A DNA stretch of 64,000 bases from Betaproteobacteria bacterium (GCA_947476535.1 CANJRC010000007.1:1-64000), one strand, 5' to 3'. Positions 51,889 to 62,482 are shown, counted from the stretch's first letter. A program made the numbers and translations. The notes: generated by a model from the letters alone, not told the origin.

Positions 51889-51920
51889 GGCGCGGCGGAT
51901 TCGCCGCGACCCGGCGACAT

Positions 51921-53405
51921 TCAGGCATCGGATTTTGGCTTCACGCTCGCCCGCGCCTCCTGGTAGCGGGCCAACGTGACGCGCCGGGCCTCATCGTGAT
52001 CGACGATGGGTGCCGGGTAGTGGGTGCCGACGACGCAGAGGGCTTCTCGTTGCGCCTCTTCCTCCATGAGCCAGGGCGCATGGATGAGTTTGGCCGGGAC
52101 TTTGGCCAGTTCCGGCACGTAGCGGCGGATGAATGCGCCCTCGGCGTCGAACTTTTCCGACTGCGAAGCCGGGTTGAAAATGCGGAAATACGGCTGTGCA
52201 TCGCATCCCGTGGAGGCCGCCCATTGCCACCCGCCATTGTTGGCCGCGAGGTCAAAGTCATTCAGGTGTTCGGCGAAATAGCGCTCGCCCCAGCGCCAGT
52301 CGACGTGCAGGTCCTTGACTAGGAAACTGGCTGCCACCATGCGCAGGCGGTTGTGCATGTAGCCGGTCTGTTTCAACTGCCGCATGGCGGCGTCCACCAG
52401 CGGGTAGCCGGTGCGCCCCTCGCACCAGGCCGAAAACAGGGCCGGGTCGTTGTCGAAAGGCAGCGTCTCGAATTCCGGCTTGAAGGCATGTTCGACCACG
52501 CGCGGATGATGGTGCAGGATCTGGAAATAGAACTCGCGCCAGATGAGCTCCGACAGCCAGGTACGGGCGCCGGGGCTGGCCAGGACATTGGCCTTGCCGA
52601 CCAGCTGGCGAATCGAGATAGTGCCAAAGCGCAGGTGCACCGACAGGTAGGACGGTCCTTTGAGCGACGGAAAGTCGCGCGCGCGGTCATAGCGGTCGAT
52701 GCGGCGCATGAATTCGCGCAGCAACGTCTGCGCACCCGACAATCCGGTCGGGAGGGCAAGTTGGCGCAGGTTGGTCGGGGAAAACCCGATGGCTTTGAGC
52801 GAGGGCAGGGCGCCGTCTTGACCGGGCGGCGCGGCCAGCGCGCCCGCATGCGCCTCTGTGGCATGTGCGCGAAGCGCGTCCCCGGCTAGGCGTTTCAGCC
52901 AGGCATTCTTGTAGGGCGTGAAAACGGAATAGGGTGTGCCACTCCCGGTCATGACCTCATCGCGCTCGAAGATCACTTGGTCCTTGAAGGTCTCCAGCCG
53001 AGCACCAGCCTGCGCGAGGCGCGATGCGACTTCCTCATCGCGCGACACGGCTGTGGGTTCATAGTCGCGATTGGCGAAGACTGCCTGGGCGCCCAGTTCC
53101 ATAGCCAGGGCCGGGACGAGCTCGCGGGCGCGTCCGTGACGAACGATCAGTCCGCCGCCGTGCTTGTTCAGTTGCGCGTCGAGATCCGCCAGGCAATGCC
53201 AGATGAACTCCACGCGCCGGTCGCTGCGGGTTGGCAGCGCATCGAGGATCTCCGTGTCATAGACGAACACGCACCACACCTGATTGGCACGGGTGAGGGC
53301 CTGGCTCAAGGCGGCGTGGTCGGCAAAGCGCAGGTCACGCCGGAACCATACCAGTGCGCGCTCGAATTGACGGGTGTTTGGCAACGTGTCCCGGGTTGAG
53401 AGCAA
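51921..53405 (-). CDS. phrB: Deoxyribodipyrimidine photo-lyase
   Basis: RALVWFRRDLRFADHAALSQAL, ELIWREFYFQILHHHP, GRTGYPLVDAAMRQLKQTGYMHNRLRMVAASFLVKDLHVDWRWGERYFAEHL; TTG start at 53405 inferred. Confidence 0.93.
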   Translation of the reverse strand: MLSTRDTLPNTRQFERALVWFRRDLRFADHAALSQALTRANQVWCVFVYDTEILDALPTRSDRRVEFIWHCLADLDAQLNKHGGGLIVRHGRARELVPALAMELGAQAVFANRDYEPTAVSRDEEVASRLAQAGARLETFKDQVIFERDEVMTGSGTPYSVFTPYKNAWLKRLAGDALRAHATEAHAGALAAPPGQDGALPSLKAIGFSPTNLRQLALPTGLSGAQTLLREFMRRIDRYDRARDFPSLKGPSYLSVHLRFGTISIRQLVGKANVLASPGARTWLSELIWREFYFQILHHHPRVVEHAFKPEFETLPFDNDPALFSAWCEGRTGYPLVDAAMRQLKQTGYMHNRLRMVAASFLVKDLHVDWRWGERYFAEHLNDFDLAANNGGWQWAASTGCDAQPYFRIFNPASQSEKFDAEGAFIRRYVPELAKVPAKLIHAPWLMEEEAQREALCVVGTHYPAPIVDHDEARRVTLARYQEARASVKPKSDA

Positions 53406-53456
53406 AATCGGCGGGAAAATTGTGCAGCGCCGTCCCAGCCAGTACAATAACACCCG

Positions 53457-54017
53457 GTGAACCCAGTCAATCTCACCAATCACTTCCTCATCGCCATGCC
53501 CAGCATGGCTGACCCGCATTTTTCCCGCACTTTGACGTACATCTGCGAGCACAACGCCCAGGGGGCGGTCGGTATCGTGGTCAATCGTCCCACTGAACTC
53601 ACGCTCTCCGGGCTGTTCGAGCGCATCAAGGTGCCGCTCGACTCCGTCGAGGTGGGGCGTGAACCGGTGTATTACGGCGGCCCCGTACAAACCGACCATG
53701 GATTCGTACTGCACCAACCGGTGGGCTCGTGGGGCGCCACGCTCGCCGTCCAGGATCGCGTCGGGCTCACTACTTCCAAGGACATCCTCGAGGCGGTGGG
53801 CAAGGGCGAGGGGCCGCCCAAGCTGCTGGTCTCGCTGGGCTACTCGGGTTGGGGCGCGGGCCAGTTGGAGAGCGAGATCAAGCAGAACGCCTGGCTCACG
53901 GTCGAAGCGCAGGACAGCATCCTGTTCGACACGCCGGCGGGGGATCGCCTGCAGGCGGCGATGGGTATTCTAGGTGTCGATTACGCGCTCTTGTCGGACA
54001 GTGCGGGGCACGCGTGA
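53457..54017 (+). CDS. YqgE/AlgH family protein
   Basis: [47 protein letters not shown] start. Confidence 0.95.
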   Translation: MNPVNLTNHFLIAMPSMADPHFSRTLTYICEHNAQGAVGIVVNRPTELTLSGLFERIKVPLDSVEVGREPVYYGGPVQTDHGFVLHQPVGSWGATLAVQDRVGLTTSKDILEAVGKGEGPPKLLVSLGYSGWGAGQLESEIKQNAWLTVEAQDSILFDTPAGDRLQAAMGILGVDYALLSDSAGHA

Positions 54018-54559
54018 TCGTGGCTGCTGAAAAGCCATCCTCACAGGATGCCCCACCCGCTCAGTTGGAAACGCCGGCCGCGGCGCCCCTGCGTGCTGCA
54101 CCGGCAATCCTCGCCTTCGATTTTGGCGAGAAGTACATCGGCGTCGCGGTGGGTGACCGGGAAACCGGGCTGGCCCATCCGCTGACGCTCATCGAAGGCG
54201 AAGCCAACGCGCTGCGCTTTGGCGCCATCGAAGCCTTGATTGCCGAGTGGCGGCCGGGGAGCTTTGCTGTCGGCCTGCCGCTGTCGATGGATGGCAGCGA
54301 ACATGACCAGACGCGCCGCGCACGCAAGTTCGCGCGGCAGCTGGAGGGACGGTTCGGGCTGGCGGTTGCGCTGGTGGACGAGCGACTGTCCTCCGCGGCA
54401 GCCGAAGAGTCGCTTCGCAACATGGGCCGCGGCGGACGCGCGCACAAGCACGACAGCCACGCGCTGGCGGCGCAGATCATCCTACAGGGCTACCTGGATG
54501 AGCAGGCCCGCGACAGCCGACGCGCGGACGGCAATGGAGATTCCAATGCAACTGCCTGA
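54014..54559 (+). CDS. ruvX: Holliday junction resolvase-like RuvX (YqgF)
   Basis: [60 protein letters not shown] start overlapping yqgE. Confidence 0.93.
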   Translation: MIVAAEKPSSQDAPPAQLETPAAAPLRAAPAILAFDFGEKYIGVAVGDRETGLAHPLTLIEGEANALRFGAIEALIAEWRPGSFAVGLPLSMDGSEHDQTRRARKFARQLEGRFGLAVALVDERLSSAAAEESLRNMGRGGRAHKHDSHALAAQIILQGYLDEQARDSRRADGNGDSNATA

Positions 54560-55082
54560 CGCAGAGCAGCTGTGTACGAGCCTGGTGTCGCAGCTGCGCG
54601 CCCAGGTGACGCCCGACACTGCCATCGTCGGCATCGTCACCGGCGGTGCCTGGCTGGCCGAGCGGCTGCATCGCGAGCTCGGGCTGACGACCCCGATGGG
54701 CACGCTCGATGTGTCGTTCTATCGCGACGACCTGGGCCGGTCGGGCCTGAAGAAGCAGGTGCTGCCCTCGCAAGTCCCGTTTGAAGTCGAGGGGCGGCCG
54801 CTGTTGCTGGTGGACGACGTGCTCTACACCGGGCGCACCATCCGCGCGGCGATGAATGAATTGTTCGACTATGGGCGCCCCGCGCGCATCGACCTTGCCG
54901 TGCTGGTGGATCGCGGCGGGCGCGAGTTACCGATTGCCGCGCAGTTTTGTGGCGCGCGTCTCGACGTGCCCGCCGGCAAGATACTGGTGCTCGAGCGCGA
55001 CGACGCGGCAGGCGGCGGGCTCGTCCTGCAGCTGTCGGCGCAGCGGCGCAAGCCATCGGCGGCCAAGGGGGCAGGAAAATGA
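54546..55082 (+). CDS. pyrR: Bifunctional pyr operon regulator/uracil phosphoribosyltransferase
   Basis: TPMGTLDVSFYRDDLGRSGL, LLLVDDVLYTGRTIRAAMNELFDYGRPARIDLAVLVDRGGRELPI. Confidence 0.94.
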   Translation: MQLPDAEQLCTSLVSQLRAQVTPDTAIVGIVTGGAWLAERLHRELGLTTPMGTLDVSFYRDDLGRSGLKKQVLPSQVPFEVEGRPLLLVDDVLYTGRTIRAAMNELFDYGRPARIDLAVLVDRGGRELPIAAQFCGARLDVPAGKILVLERDDAAGGGLVLQLSAQRRKPSAAKGAGK

Positions 55083-55201
55083 CAGGCAAGCCTGCGTGTA
55101 TGGGGGAAGTCCCGATGATCGGCGCAGGGTGAGAAGGACGAAGTGGGGAAGGGCGAATTGAGGAAGAACTACACGGGGGATGACGACATGAACGGACTTC
55201 G

Positions 55202-56155
55202 ATGAGAAATCCGCAACTCAACGCGCACGGCGAGCTGCAGCACTTGTTGACCATCGAAGGCCTGCCGCGCGAGGTGATCGTGCACATCCTCGATACCGCC
55301 GGTTCCTTCGTCGGCATCACCGAGCGCGACGTCAAGAAGGTGCCGATCTTGCGTGGCAAGTCGGTGTTCAACCTGTTCTTCGAGAATTCCACTCGCACCC
55401 GCACCACCTTCGAGATCGCCGCCAAGCGGCTCTCGGCCGACGTCATCAACCTCAACATCAACACCTCGTCGGCGGCCAAGGGCGAATCCCTGCTCGATAC
55501 CATCGACAACCTCTCGGCCATGCATGCCGACATGTTCGTGGTGCGCCATGCCTCGAGCGGCGCGCCGCACCTGATCGCGCGCCACGTCGAGGGGCATCCG
55601 CACCTGCATGTGGTGAACGCCGGCGACGGGCGCCACGCGCACCCCACGCAGGGCCTGCTCGACCTCTACACCCTGCGACACTACAAGCAGGACTTCACCC
55701 GGCTGTCGGTTGCCGTGGTGGGCGACGTGCTGCATTCGCGGGTTGCACGCTCGCTGATCCACGGCCTTACCACCATGGGCACGCCGGATGTGCGCGTGGT
55801 CGGGCCCAAGACCCTGTTGCCCGAGGGCGTGGAGAAACTCGGCGTGCGCGTGTTCCACGACATGAACGAAGGCATGAAGGGCTGCGACGCGATCGTGATG
55901 CTCCGGCTGCAGAACGAACGCATGAAGGGTCCGCTGCTGCCCTCGGCGCAGGAGTTCTTCAAGAGTTACGGCTTGACCGCGGAGAAACTCGCGTTGGCCA
56001 AGCCCGACGCCATCGTCATGCATCCGGGGCCGATGAACCGCGGCGTGGAGATCGATTCGGCGGTGGCCGATGGGCCGCGCTCGGTGATCCTGCCGCAGGT
56101 CACCTTCGGCATCGCCGTGCGCATGGCGGTGATGGCCATCCTGGCGGGGAACTGA
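55202..56155 (+). CDS. pyrB: Aspartate carbamoyltransferase catalytic subunit
   Basis: [42 protein letters not shown]. Confidence 0.97.
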   Translation: MRNPQLNAHGELQHLLTIEGLPREVIVHILDTAGSFVGITERDVKKVPILRGKSVFNLFFENSTRTRTTFEIAAKRLSADVINLNINTSSAAKGESLLDTIDNLSAMHADMFVVRHASSGAPHLIARHVEGHPHLHVVNAGDGRHAHPTQGLLDLYTLRHYKQDFTRLSVAVVGDVLHSRVARSLIHGLTTMGTPDVRVVGPKTLLPEGVEKLGVRVFHDMNEGMKGCDAIVMLRLQNERMKGPLLPSAQEFFKSYGLTAEKLALAKPDAIVMHPGPMNRGVEIDSAVADGPRSVILPQVTFGIAVRMAVMAILAGN

Positions 56156-56156
56156 C

Positions 56157-57431
56157 ATGAAGATCCACATTGCCCATGGTCGGGTCGTCGACCCGAAGAG
56201 CGGTGGCGACGCCAAACAGGACGTCTATATCGAGGCCGGGCGCATTACTGGCGTTGGTGCGGCGCCCACCGGGTTCAAGGCGGGGCGGGTCATCGACGCG
56301 ACCGGGCTCGTGGTCGCGCCGGGACTCGTTGATTTATCCGCGCGCCTGCGTGAGCCTGGCTTCGAATACAAGGCCACGCTGGAGACGGAACTTGCGGCAG
56401 CCGTGGCGGGTGGCGTCACTAGCCTGGCCTGCCCGCCGGATACCGACCCGCCGCTGGATGAGCCGGGTCTGGTGGAGATGCTGCGCCATAGCGCTCGCAG
56501 CCTCGACCTCGCGCATGTGCATCCGGTGGGCGCATTGACCGCGCAGCTTGCGGGCAAGCGGCTCACGGAAATGGTGCTGTTGACCGAGGCCGGCTGCGTG
56601 GCCTTCTCGCAGGCCGACGTTGCCATGCCCGACACGCAGGTGCTGTGGCGCGCCATGCAGTATGCCGCTACCTTCGGCTTTGCCCTGTGGCTGCGCCCGC
56701 AGGACGAGTTCCTCGCGCGAGACGGCGTGGCGCATGACGGCGAGGTGGCGACAAGGCTGGGCCTGCCCGGCATCCCGTCTTTTGCCGAAACCATCGCCAT
56801 GGAAACCATGCTCGCCCTGGTGCGCGACACCGGCGCGCGCGTGCACTTCCAGCGCCTGTCGACCGCGCGCGGGGTGGAGCTGCTGCGCGATGCCAAGGCC
56901 GAGGGCCTGCCGGTGACGGGCGATGTCTCGGCCCACCATGTGCACCTGTCCGAGATGGACATCGGCTACTTCGACTCGCACTGCCGCGTCATCCCGCCGT
57001 TTCGCTCCGCGCGCGATCGCGATGCCCTGCGCGCAGCGCTTGCTGACGGCACGCTGGACGCGCTGTGTTCGGACCACGCGCCGGTGGACGAGGACGCCAA
57101 GCTGCTGCCCTTTGCCGAAGCCGAGCCCGGGGCCACCGGACTTGAGCTGCTGCTGCCGCTGGCGTTGAAGTGGGGCACCGAAATGAAGCTGCCACTGGCA
57201 AGAACGCTGGGCACGGTGACCGATCGCCCGGCACGCATCCTGGGCGCCGAAGCCGGTCAGCTCGCGGTCGGGCAGCCCGCCGACCTGTGCCTGTTCGATC
57301 CCCACGCCATGGTGCGCATCAGCGCCGACACGCTGAAAAGCCAGGGCAGGAACACGCCTTATCTGGGCATCGAGCTGCCCGGGCGCGTGCGCTGCACGCT
57401 GGTGGGGGGGCGAGTGGTGTACGAGGGTTGA
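56157..57431 (+). CDS. Dihydroorotase-like protein PyrC', probably lacking DHOase activity
   Basis: PGLVDLSARLREPGFEYKATLETELAAAVAGGVTSLACPPDTDPPLD; HxH metal motif replaced by SAR; directly downstream of pyrB. Confidence 0.9.
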   Translation: MKIHIAHGRVVDPKSGGDAKQDVYIEAGRITGVGAAPTGFKAGRVIDATGLVVAPGLVDLSARLREPGFEYKATLETELAAAVAGGVTSLACPPDTDPPLDEPGLVEMLRHSARSLDLAHVHPVGALTAQLAGKRLTEMVLLTEAGCVAFSQADVAMPDTQVLWRAMQYAATFGFALWLRPQDEFLARDGVAHDGEVATRLGLPGIPSFAETIAMETMLALVRDTGARVHFQRLSTARGVELLRDAKAEGLPVTGDVSAHHVHLSEMDIGYFDSHCRVIPPFRSARDRDALRAALADGTLDALCSDHAPVDEDAKLLPFAEAEPGATGLELLLPLALKWGTEMKLPLARTLGTVTDRPARILGAEAGQLAVGQPADLCLFDPHAMVRISADTLKSQGRNTPYLGIELPGRVRCTLVGGRVVYEG

Positions 57432-57520
57432 GGTCGGTTGGTGCAGCCAATAAAAAAACTCTGGCTGATAACAATCAGGCCATTCAGCCAAGTGCAATGA
57501 GCGCCTATCTCTTGATGTGA

Positions 57521-57811
57521 TTACTTTTCTGGAATCTGCAGCCGGCCTGGATTGGCCCCCGGATGCGCTACGCGTACCGTCTTTCGCCGTGATGTTTCTC
57601 CCCTCACCACGGCAAAGGATTGCTTCGGCACCTCGAGCGCCGCGGCGAGAAAGGTGATCAACGCGGCGTTGGCACGGCCGTCCACGGGCGGGGAGGCAAT
57701 GCGCAGCTTGAGCGCGTCGCCGTGCAGTCCGACCACTTCGCTCTTCTTTGCGCCGGGCTGGACATGCAGGTCCAGCATCCAGCCGCCATCGACAGCGCGG
57801 TACCAGCTCAA
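57521..57811 (-). CDS. DUF167 (YggU, UPF0235) family protein
   Basis: LDLHVQPGAKKSEVVGLHGDALKLRIASPPVDGRANAALITFLAAAL; start (TTG) uncertain. Confidence 0.85.
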   Translation of the reverse strand: MSWYRAVDGGWMLDLHVQPGAKKSEVVGLHGDALKLRIASPPVDGRANAALITFLAAALEVPKQSFAVVRGETSRRKTVRVAHPGANPGRLQIPEK

Positions 57812-57818
57812 GGCGGCG

Positions 57819-58391
57819 TCAAAACGGCGCGGCCACCAGGCGGCGTAACCACTCGAGCATGATGATGACCACCTGCGCGGCGATGAGGAGGAACAGCGGC
57901 GACAGGTCGATACTGCCGATGGGCGGGATGAAGCGCCGGAACGGCGCATAGAAGCGGCGTGTCAGCACGTCGAGCACGGGTGCCAGCGGTGAATACGGGC
58001 CCACGAAGCTGAGCACGGCCTGCAGGATTGCGGCGCCGATCAAGAGGTTCACCGATATGCGCGCCAGTTCGATGGCCGAGATGGCGGCCAGCACGAGAAA
58101 CGCGGTGCCCGGCGCGCTGGCAAAGGCGTAGCCGCGCAGGGACATCAGGAGCGCCATCATCAGCGCCTGCGCCAGCCAGGCGAGGAACAGCGTCGCGAGA
58201 TCCAGCCCGAACAGGTCCGGCACTACCCGGCGCACCGGTACCACGAGCCAGTTGGTCAGTGCCGAGACGAATTCGCCGATGGGATTGCGAAACGGCGCAC
58301 GCAGCCATTGCATGTGAAAGCGCAGCAGCAGGACGTAGACAAACAGGCTGCCCAGCGAGTCGATGAGGAGCGTGCCGATCTGGGAGAGCAT
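57819..58391 (-). CDS. YggT family integral membrane protein
   Basis: LLRFHMQWLRAPFRNPIGEFVSALTNWLVVPVRRVVP; follows proC. Confidence 0.92.
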   Translation of the reverse strand: MLSQIGTLLIDSLGSLFVYVLLLRFHMQWLRAPFRNPIGEFVSALTNWLVVPVRRVVPDLFGLDLATLFLAWLAQALMMALLMSLRGYAFASAPGTAFLVLAAISAIELARISVNLLIGAAILQAVLSFVGPYSPLAPVLDVLTRRFYAPFRRFIPPIGSIDLSPLFLLIAAQVVIIMLEWLRRLVAAPF

Positions 58392-58392
58392 G

Positions 58393-59220
58393 TCAGTTTT
58401 TCCCCCGCTCTTTGCCCAACTCGTCGCCAAGTTCGATGGAGCGCGCGTTGGCAGCGCGCGTTGCCGTCGCGATGGCCGCCTTTACGCCACTCGCCTCCAT
58501 GGAGGCGAGTGCCGCTTCGGTGGTGCCGCCCTTGGAGGTGACCTTGGTGCGCAGCGTGGCCGGGTCGTCGGCGGATCCTGCGGCAAGCTTTGCCGCGCCC
58601 AAAAACGTTTCCAGTGCCAAGAGGCGCGCATCGGCGGGAGAAAGGCCCAGTTCCTTTGCCGAGGCTTCCAGGGACTCGATGAAATAGAACACGTAGGCCG
58701 GTCCGCTCCCCGAGATGGCCGTGACCGGATCGAGCAGTGCCTCTTTGTCCACCCAGATCGATTTACCCATGGCCGCGAGCACGCGATCGACATTGGCGCG
58801 TTGCGCGGCGCTCACCGACGGCGTGGCACAGGCCGCGGTCATGCCGGCGCCGATCAATGCCGGCGTGTTGGGCATGCAGCGCGCGATGAGCGCATGTCCG
58901 CCCAGCCAGCGGGAAAGATCGTCGATGCGGATGCCGGCGGCAATGGACAACACCAGCGCGTTCTTTGCCAGGAGCGGCGCGACCGCTGCCGCCGCCTCGC
59001 GCATCTGCTGCGGCTTGACCGCCATGACAACGAGCTCGCCCAACGGCGCCGTCTCGCTGACCGTGCCGCAGGCCTTTACGCCGAACTGCGCCGTGAGCCG
59101 CGCGCGCTGCTCGGCCACGGGCTCCACCACGCCGATGTCGGCGGCGTCGAAGCCACTCGCCTTCAGGCCGCCGATGATGGCCTGGGCCATATTCCCGCCG
59201 CCGATAAATGTGATGTTCAT
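58393..59220 (-). CDS. proC: Pyrroline-5-carboxylate reductase
   Basis: MNITFIGGGNMAQAIIGGLKASGF, ALIARCMPNTPALIGAGMTA, AISGSGPAYVFYFIESLE. Confidence 0.96.
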   Translation of the reverse strand: MNITFIGGGNMAQAIIGGLKASGFDAADIGVVEPVAEQRARLTAQFGVKACGTVSETAPLGELVVMAVKPQQMREAAAAVAPLLAKNALVLSIAAGIRIDDLSRWLGGHALIARCMPNTPALIGAGMTAACATPSVSAAQRANVDRVLAAMGKSIWVDKEALLDPVTAISGSGPAYVFYFIESLEASAKELGLSPADARLLALETFLGAAKLAAGSADDPATLRTKVTSKGGTTEAALASMEASGVKAAIATATRAANARSIELGDELGKERGKN

Positions 59221-59930
59221 GTCTTCGCCCGTTCGCCAAAAATCGCAGTCCCCACGCGCACCATCGTCGCGCCTTCGGCAACGGCGGCCTCGAGGTCCGC
59301 CGACATGCCCATGGACAAAGTATCAAGCACCACGCCTTCTTGCGCCAGTGCCTCCTGCAATTCGCGTTGAAGTTCACGCAAAACCGCGAAGCGACGCCGT
59401 TGCAGCGCCATGTCGTCGGTGGGCTCGGGTATCGCCATCAGCCCGCGCAATCGGAGTCCGGGCAGGCCTGTGATGCATTTCGCGAGGGCGAGCACATTGG
59501 CCGGCGCAACGCCACTCTTGCTCGCCTCGCCGCTGACATTGACTTCGATGCAGGCCTGCAGTGGATCCTGTCCGGCGGGTCGTTGCTCGGAGAGCCTGCG
59601 CGCGATTTTCTCCCGATCCACCGAATGCACCCAGTCGAAGCGTTCGGCGATGGGGCGCGTCTTGTTGCTCTGGATCGGTCCGATGAAGTGCCAGGTCAAG
59701 GGCAGATCACGCGTGGCATCGATCTTTTCGACGCCCTCCTGCAGGTAATTCTCGCCAAAATCATGCTGGCCCGCTGCTGCCGCTTCACGCACGCGATCGG
59801 CTGAAAAGGTCTTGCTGGCGGCAAGCAGGCGCACTGAAACCGGGGGGCGATGCGCCGCAGCGCAGGCTTGCGCAATGCGCTCGCGCACAGCGTGTATCCT
59901 CGCTTGCATGCGGGTCGGGATTGTTGCCAT
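59217..59930 (-). CDS. YggS family PLP homeostasis protein
   Basis: VRLLAASKTFSADRVREAAAAGQHDFGENYLQEGVEKI, WHFIGPIQSNKTRPIAERFDWVHSVDR. Confidence 0.95.
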   Translation of the reverse strand: MATIPTRMQARIHAVRERIAQACAAAHRPPVSVRLLAASKTFSADRVREAAAAGQHDFGENYLQEGVEKIDATRDLPLTWHFIGPIQSNKTRPIAERFDWVHSVDREKIARRLSEQRPAGQDPLQACIEVNVSGEASKSGVAPANVLALAKCITGLPGLRLRGLMAIPEPTDDMALQRRRFAVLRELQRELQEALAQEGVVLDTLSMGMSADLEAAVAEGATMVRVGTAIFGERAKT

Positions 59931-60066
59931 AATCCTGAAACAACAAAGATTTAGAAGCGCTCCGTGGTTCACCGAGAGCGTGGGCTTCCTTAGAGGCTGG
60001 CAAATTCGCGGCGTTATTCCGCGCAGTGTCGTTCCGCAGACTCAATGAATAACGAGGCAATTATAT

Positions 60067-61107
60067 ATGGACATCTCCGAACTCCTCGCCTTTGTCGTCA
60101 AGAACAAGGCATCCGACCTGCATCTGTCGGCGGGCGTGCCACCGATGATCCGCGTTCACGGCAACATGAAGCGCATCAACCTGCCTGCCATGGACCACAA
60201 GGATGTCCACGGCATGATCTACGACATCATGAACGACGGCCAGCGCAAGCATTATGAAGAGACACTGGAGTGCGATTTCTCGTTCGCGATTCCGGGCCTG
60301 GCGCGATTCCGTGTCAATGCTTTCGTGCAGAATCGCGGCGCCGCAGCCGTGCTGCGGACCATCCCCTCCAAAATTCTCTCGCTGGAAGATCTCAAGGCGC
60401 CGAAGATATTCAAGGAGATTTCCGACCAGCCGCGCGGCGTGGTGCTGGTCACCGGGCCGACCGGCTCGGGCAAGTCGACTACGCTGGCGGCCATGGTGGA
60501 CCACAAGAACAACGTCGAGGAAGGCCACATCCTCACCATCGAGGACCCGATCGAGTTCGTGCATGAATCCAAGAAGTGCCTGATCAACCAGCGCGAGGTC
60601 GGCCCACACACGCTGTCGTTCAACAATGCCTTGCGAAGCGCGCTGCGCGAAGACCCGGACGTGATCCTGGTGGGCGAGATGCGCGACCTGGAGACCATCC
60701 GACTCGCCCTGTCGGGCGCCGAGACTGGCCACCTGGTATTCGGCACATTGCACACGTCTTCTGCCGCCAAGACCATTGACCGGATCGTCGATGTGTTCCC
60801 GGCAGCGGAAAAAGACATGATACGAGCCATGATCTCCACGTCGCTGAAGGCGATTATTTCGCAGACATTGCTGCGCACCAAGGACGGCAGCGGCCGCGTG
60901 GCGGCGCACGAAATCATGATCGGCACGCCGGCCATCAACAACCTGATCCGTGAAGCCAAGATCGCGCAGATGTATTCGGCCATCCAGACCGGCCAGCAGT
61001 ACGGTATGCAGACGCTGGACCAGAACCTGCAGGAGCTGGTGAAACGCAACGTCATTGCGCTGGAAGAGGCGCGCTCAAAGGCCGCCAACAAGGACACGTT
61101 CAAATAA
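60067..61107 (+). CDS. pilT: Type IV pilus retraction ATPase PilT
   Basis: MDISELLAFVVKNKASDLHLSAGVPPMIRVHG, VTGPTGSGKSTTLAAMVDHKN, AETGHLVFGTLHTSSAAKTIDRI. Confidence 0.97.
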   Translation: MDISELLAFVVKNKASDLHLSAGVPPMIRVHGNMKRINLPAMDHKDVHGMIYDIMNDGQRKHYEETLECDFSFAIPGLARFRVNAFVQNRGAAAVLRTIPSKILSLEDLKAPKIFKEISDQPRGVVLVTGPTGSGKSTTLAAMVDHKNNVEEGHILTIEDPIEFVHESKKCLINQREVGPHTLSFNNALRSALREDPDVILVGEMRDLETIRLALSGAETGHLVFGTLHTSSAAKTIDRIVDVFPAAEKDMIRAMISTSLKAIISQTLLRTKDGSGRVAAHEIMIGTPAINNLIREAKIAQMYSAIQTGQQYGMQTLDQNLQELVKRNVIALEEARSKAANKDTFK

Positions 61108-61175
61108 TCGATTTCCAGTCGTCATGGCGGGCGCAGAGTACGTGCCCTGTCAGCAGTTAATTCAGGAGTCATGCC

Positions 61176-62312
61176 ATGGAAAAAGAACAGGCAACAAAAT
61201 TCATGTACGACCTGTTGCGCCTTCTGATCCAGAAGAAGGGCTCGGACCTGTTCATCACCGTCGGATTCCCTCCGGCCATGAAGATCGACGGCAAGATGAC
61301 GCCGGTGTCGAACCAGCCGCTGACGCAGCAGCACACCGCGGACCTGGCGCGCGCGATCATGAACGACAAGCAGGCGTCCCAGTTCGAGGCTTCCAAGGAA
61401 TGCAACTTCGCCATCGCGCCGGCCGGCATCGGGCGTTTTCGCGTTAATGCCTTCATCCAGCAAACCTACGTGGGCCTGGTGCTGCGCGTGATCACCACGT
61501 CGATCCCGAAGTTCGAGGACCTGAGGATTCCGTCGGTGCTGAAGGACGTGATCATGACCAAGCGCGGGCTTGTGATCATGGTGGGGGGCACCGGGTCGGG
61601 CAAGTCGACGACGCTTGCGGCGATGATCGGTTACCGCAACGAGAACCACTACGGGCACATCATTACCATCGAGGACCCGATCGAATACACCCACCCGCAC
61701 ATCAAGAGCCTGATCACGCAGCGTGAAGTCGGCGTGGACACCGACTCCTGGGAAAACGCGCTGCACAACACGCTGCGCCAGGCCCCCGACGTGATCCTGA
61801 TCGGCGAGATCCGCGCCAAGGAAACCATGGAACACGCGGTGGCCTTCGCCGAAACCGGGCACCTGGCGCTGGGTACCCTGCACGCCAACAGCGCCAACCA
61901 GGCGCTTGACCGGATCATCAACTTCTTTCCCGAGGAGCGCCGGGCGCAACTGCTCATGGACCTGTCGCTCAACCTGCGCGCGCTGGTGGCGCAGCGGCTC
62001 ATTCCGCTGAAAGAGGGCAAGGGTCGCGCGGCCGCGGTGGAGATCATGCTCAACTCGCCTCTGATTGCCGACCTGATCTTCAAGGGCGACGTACACGAGA
62101 TCAAGGAGATCATGAAGAAGTCGCGCGAACTGGGCATGCAGACCTTCGACCAGGCGCTGTTCGACCTGTACGAGGAGGGGCGGATCTCCTATGAGGACGC
62201 GCTGCGCAACGCCGACTCGGTCAACGACCTGCGGCTGATGATCAAGCTCAATTCCAAGGAATCGAAGGAAAAGGACATCACCAAGGGGATCGAGCACCTC
62301 AACATCGTGTGA
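61176..62312 (+). CDS. pilU: PilT/PilU family type IV pilus ATPase PilU
   Basis: KGSDLFITVGFPPAMKIDGKM, MVGGTGSGKSTTLAAMIGYRN, AETGHLALGTLHANSANQALDRIINFFPEERR. Confidence 0.95.
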   Translation: MEKEQATKFMYDLLRLLIQKKGSDLFITVGFPPAMKIDGKMTPVSNQPLTQQHTADLARAIMNDKQASQFEASKECNFAIAPAGIGRFRVNAFIQQTYVGLVLRVITTSIPKFEDLRIPSVLKDVIMTKRGLVIMVGGTGSGKSTTLAAMIGYRNENHYGHIITIEDPIEYTHPHIKSLITQREVGVDTDSWENALHNTLRQAPDVILIGEIRAKETMEHAVAFAETGHLALGTLHANSANQALDRIINFFPEERRAQLLMDLSLNLRALVAQRLIPLKEGKGRAAAVEIMLNSPLIADLIFKGDVHEIKEIMKKSRELGMQTFDQALFDLYEEGRISYEDALRNADSVNDLRLMIKLNSKESKEKDITKGIEHLNIV

Positions 62313-62353
62313 CCCGGCGCGGCTTTGCCGCGTCCGGTTGCGCACTGTGCGCC

Positions 62354-62482
62354 ATGACGAAGCTGAGGAACGGTCTGGAGCCGTTCATTGCGCACGGCAC
62401 GATGCGCGAAGATGTTGAACTGCGAGCGGTCATTGAGGGCGCCGATATCCAGGGCGCCCTTGTTATTTCGGGGGTGGACTGA
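62354..62482 (+). CDS. Possible small ORF (42 aa), overlapping the MOSC start by TGATG
   Basis: [45 protein letters not shown] at 62480-62482 shares its A with the ATG at 62482; no recognised domain. Confidence 0.35.
   Translation: MTKLRNGLEPFIAHGTMREDVELRAVIEGADIQGALVISGVD

Noticed and set aside
57450-57505. TGGCTG...CAGCCA inverted repeat after pyrC'
   Set aside because: Only a 6-bp stem with a 17-nt loop and no T run; weak
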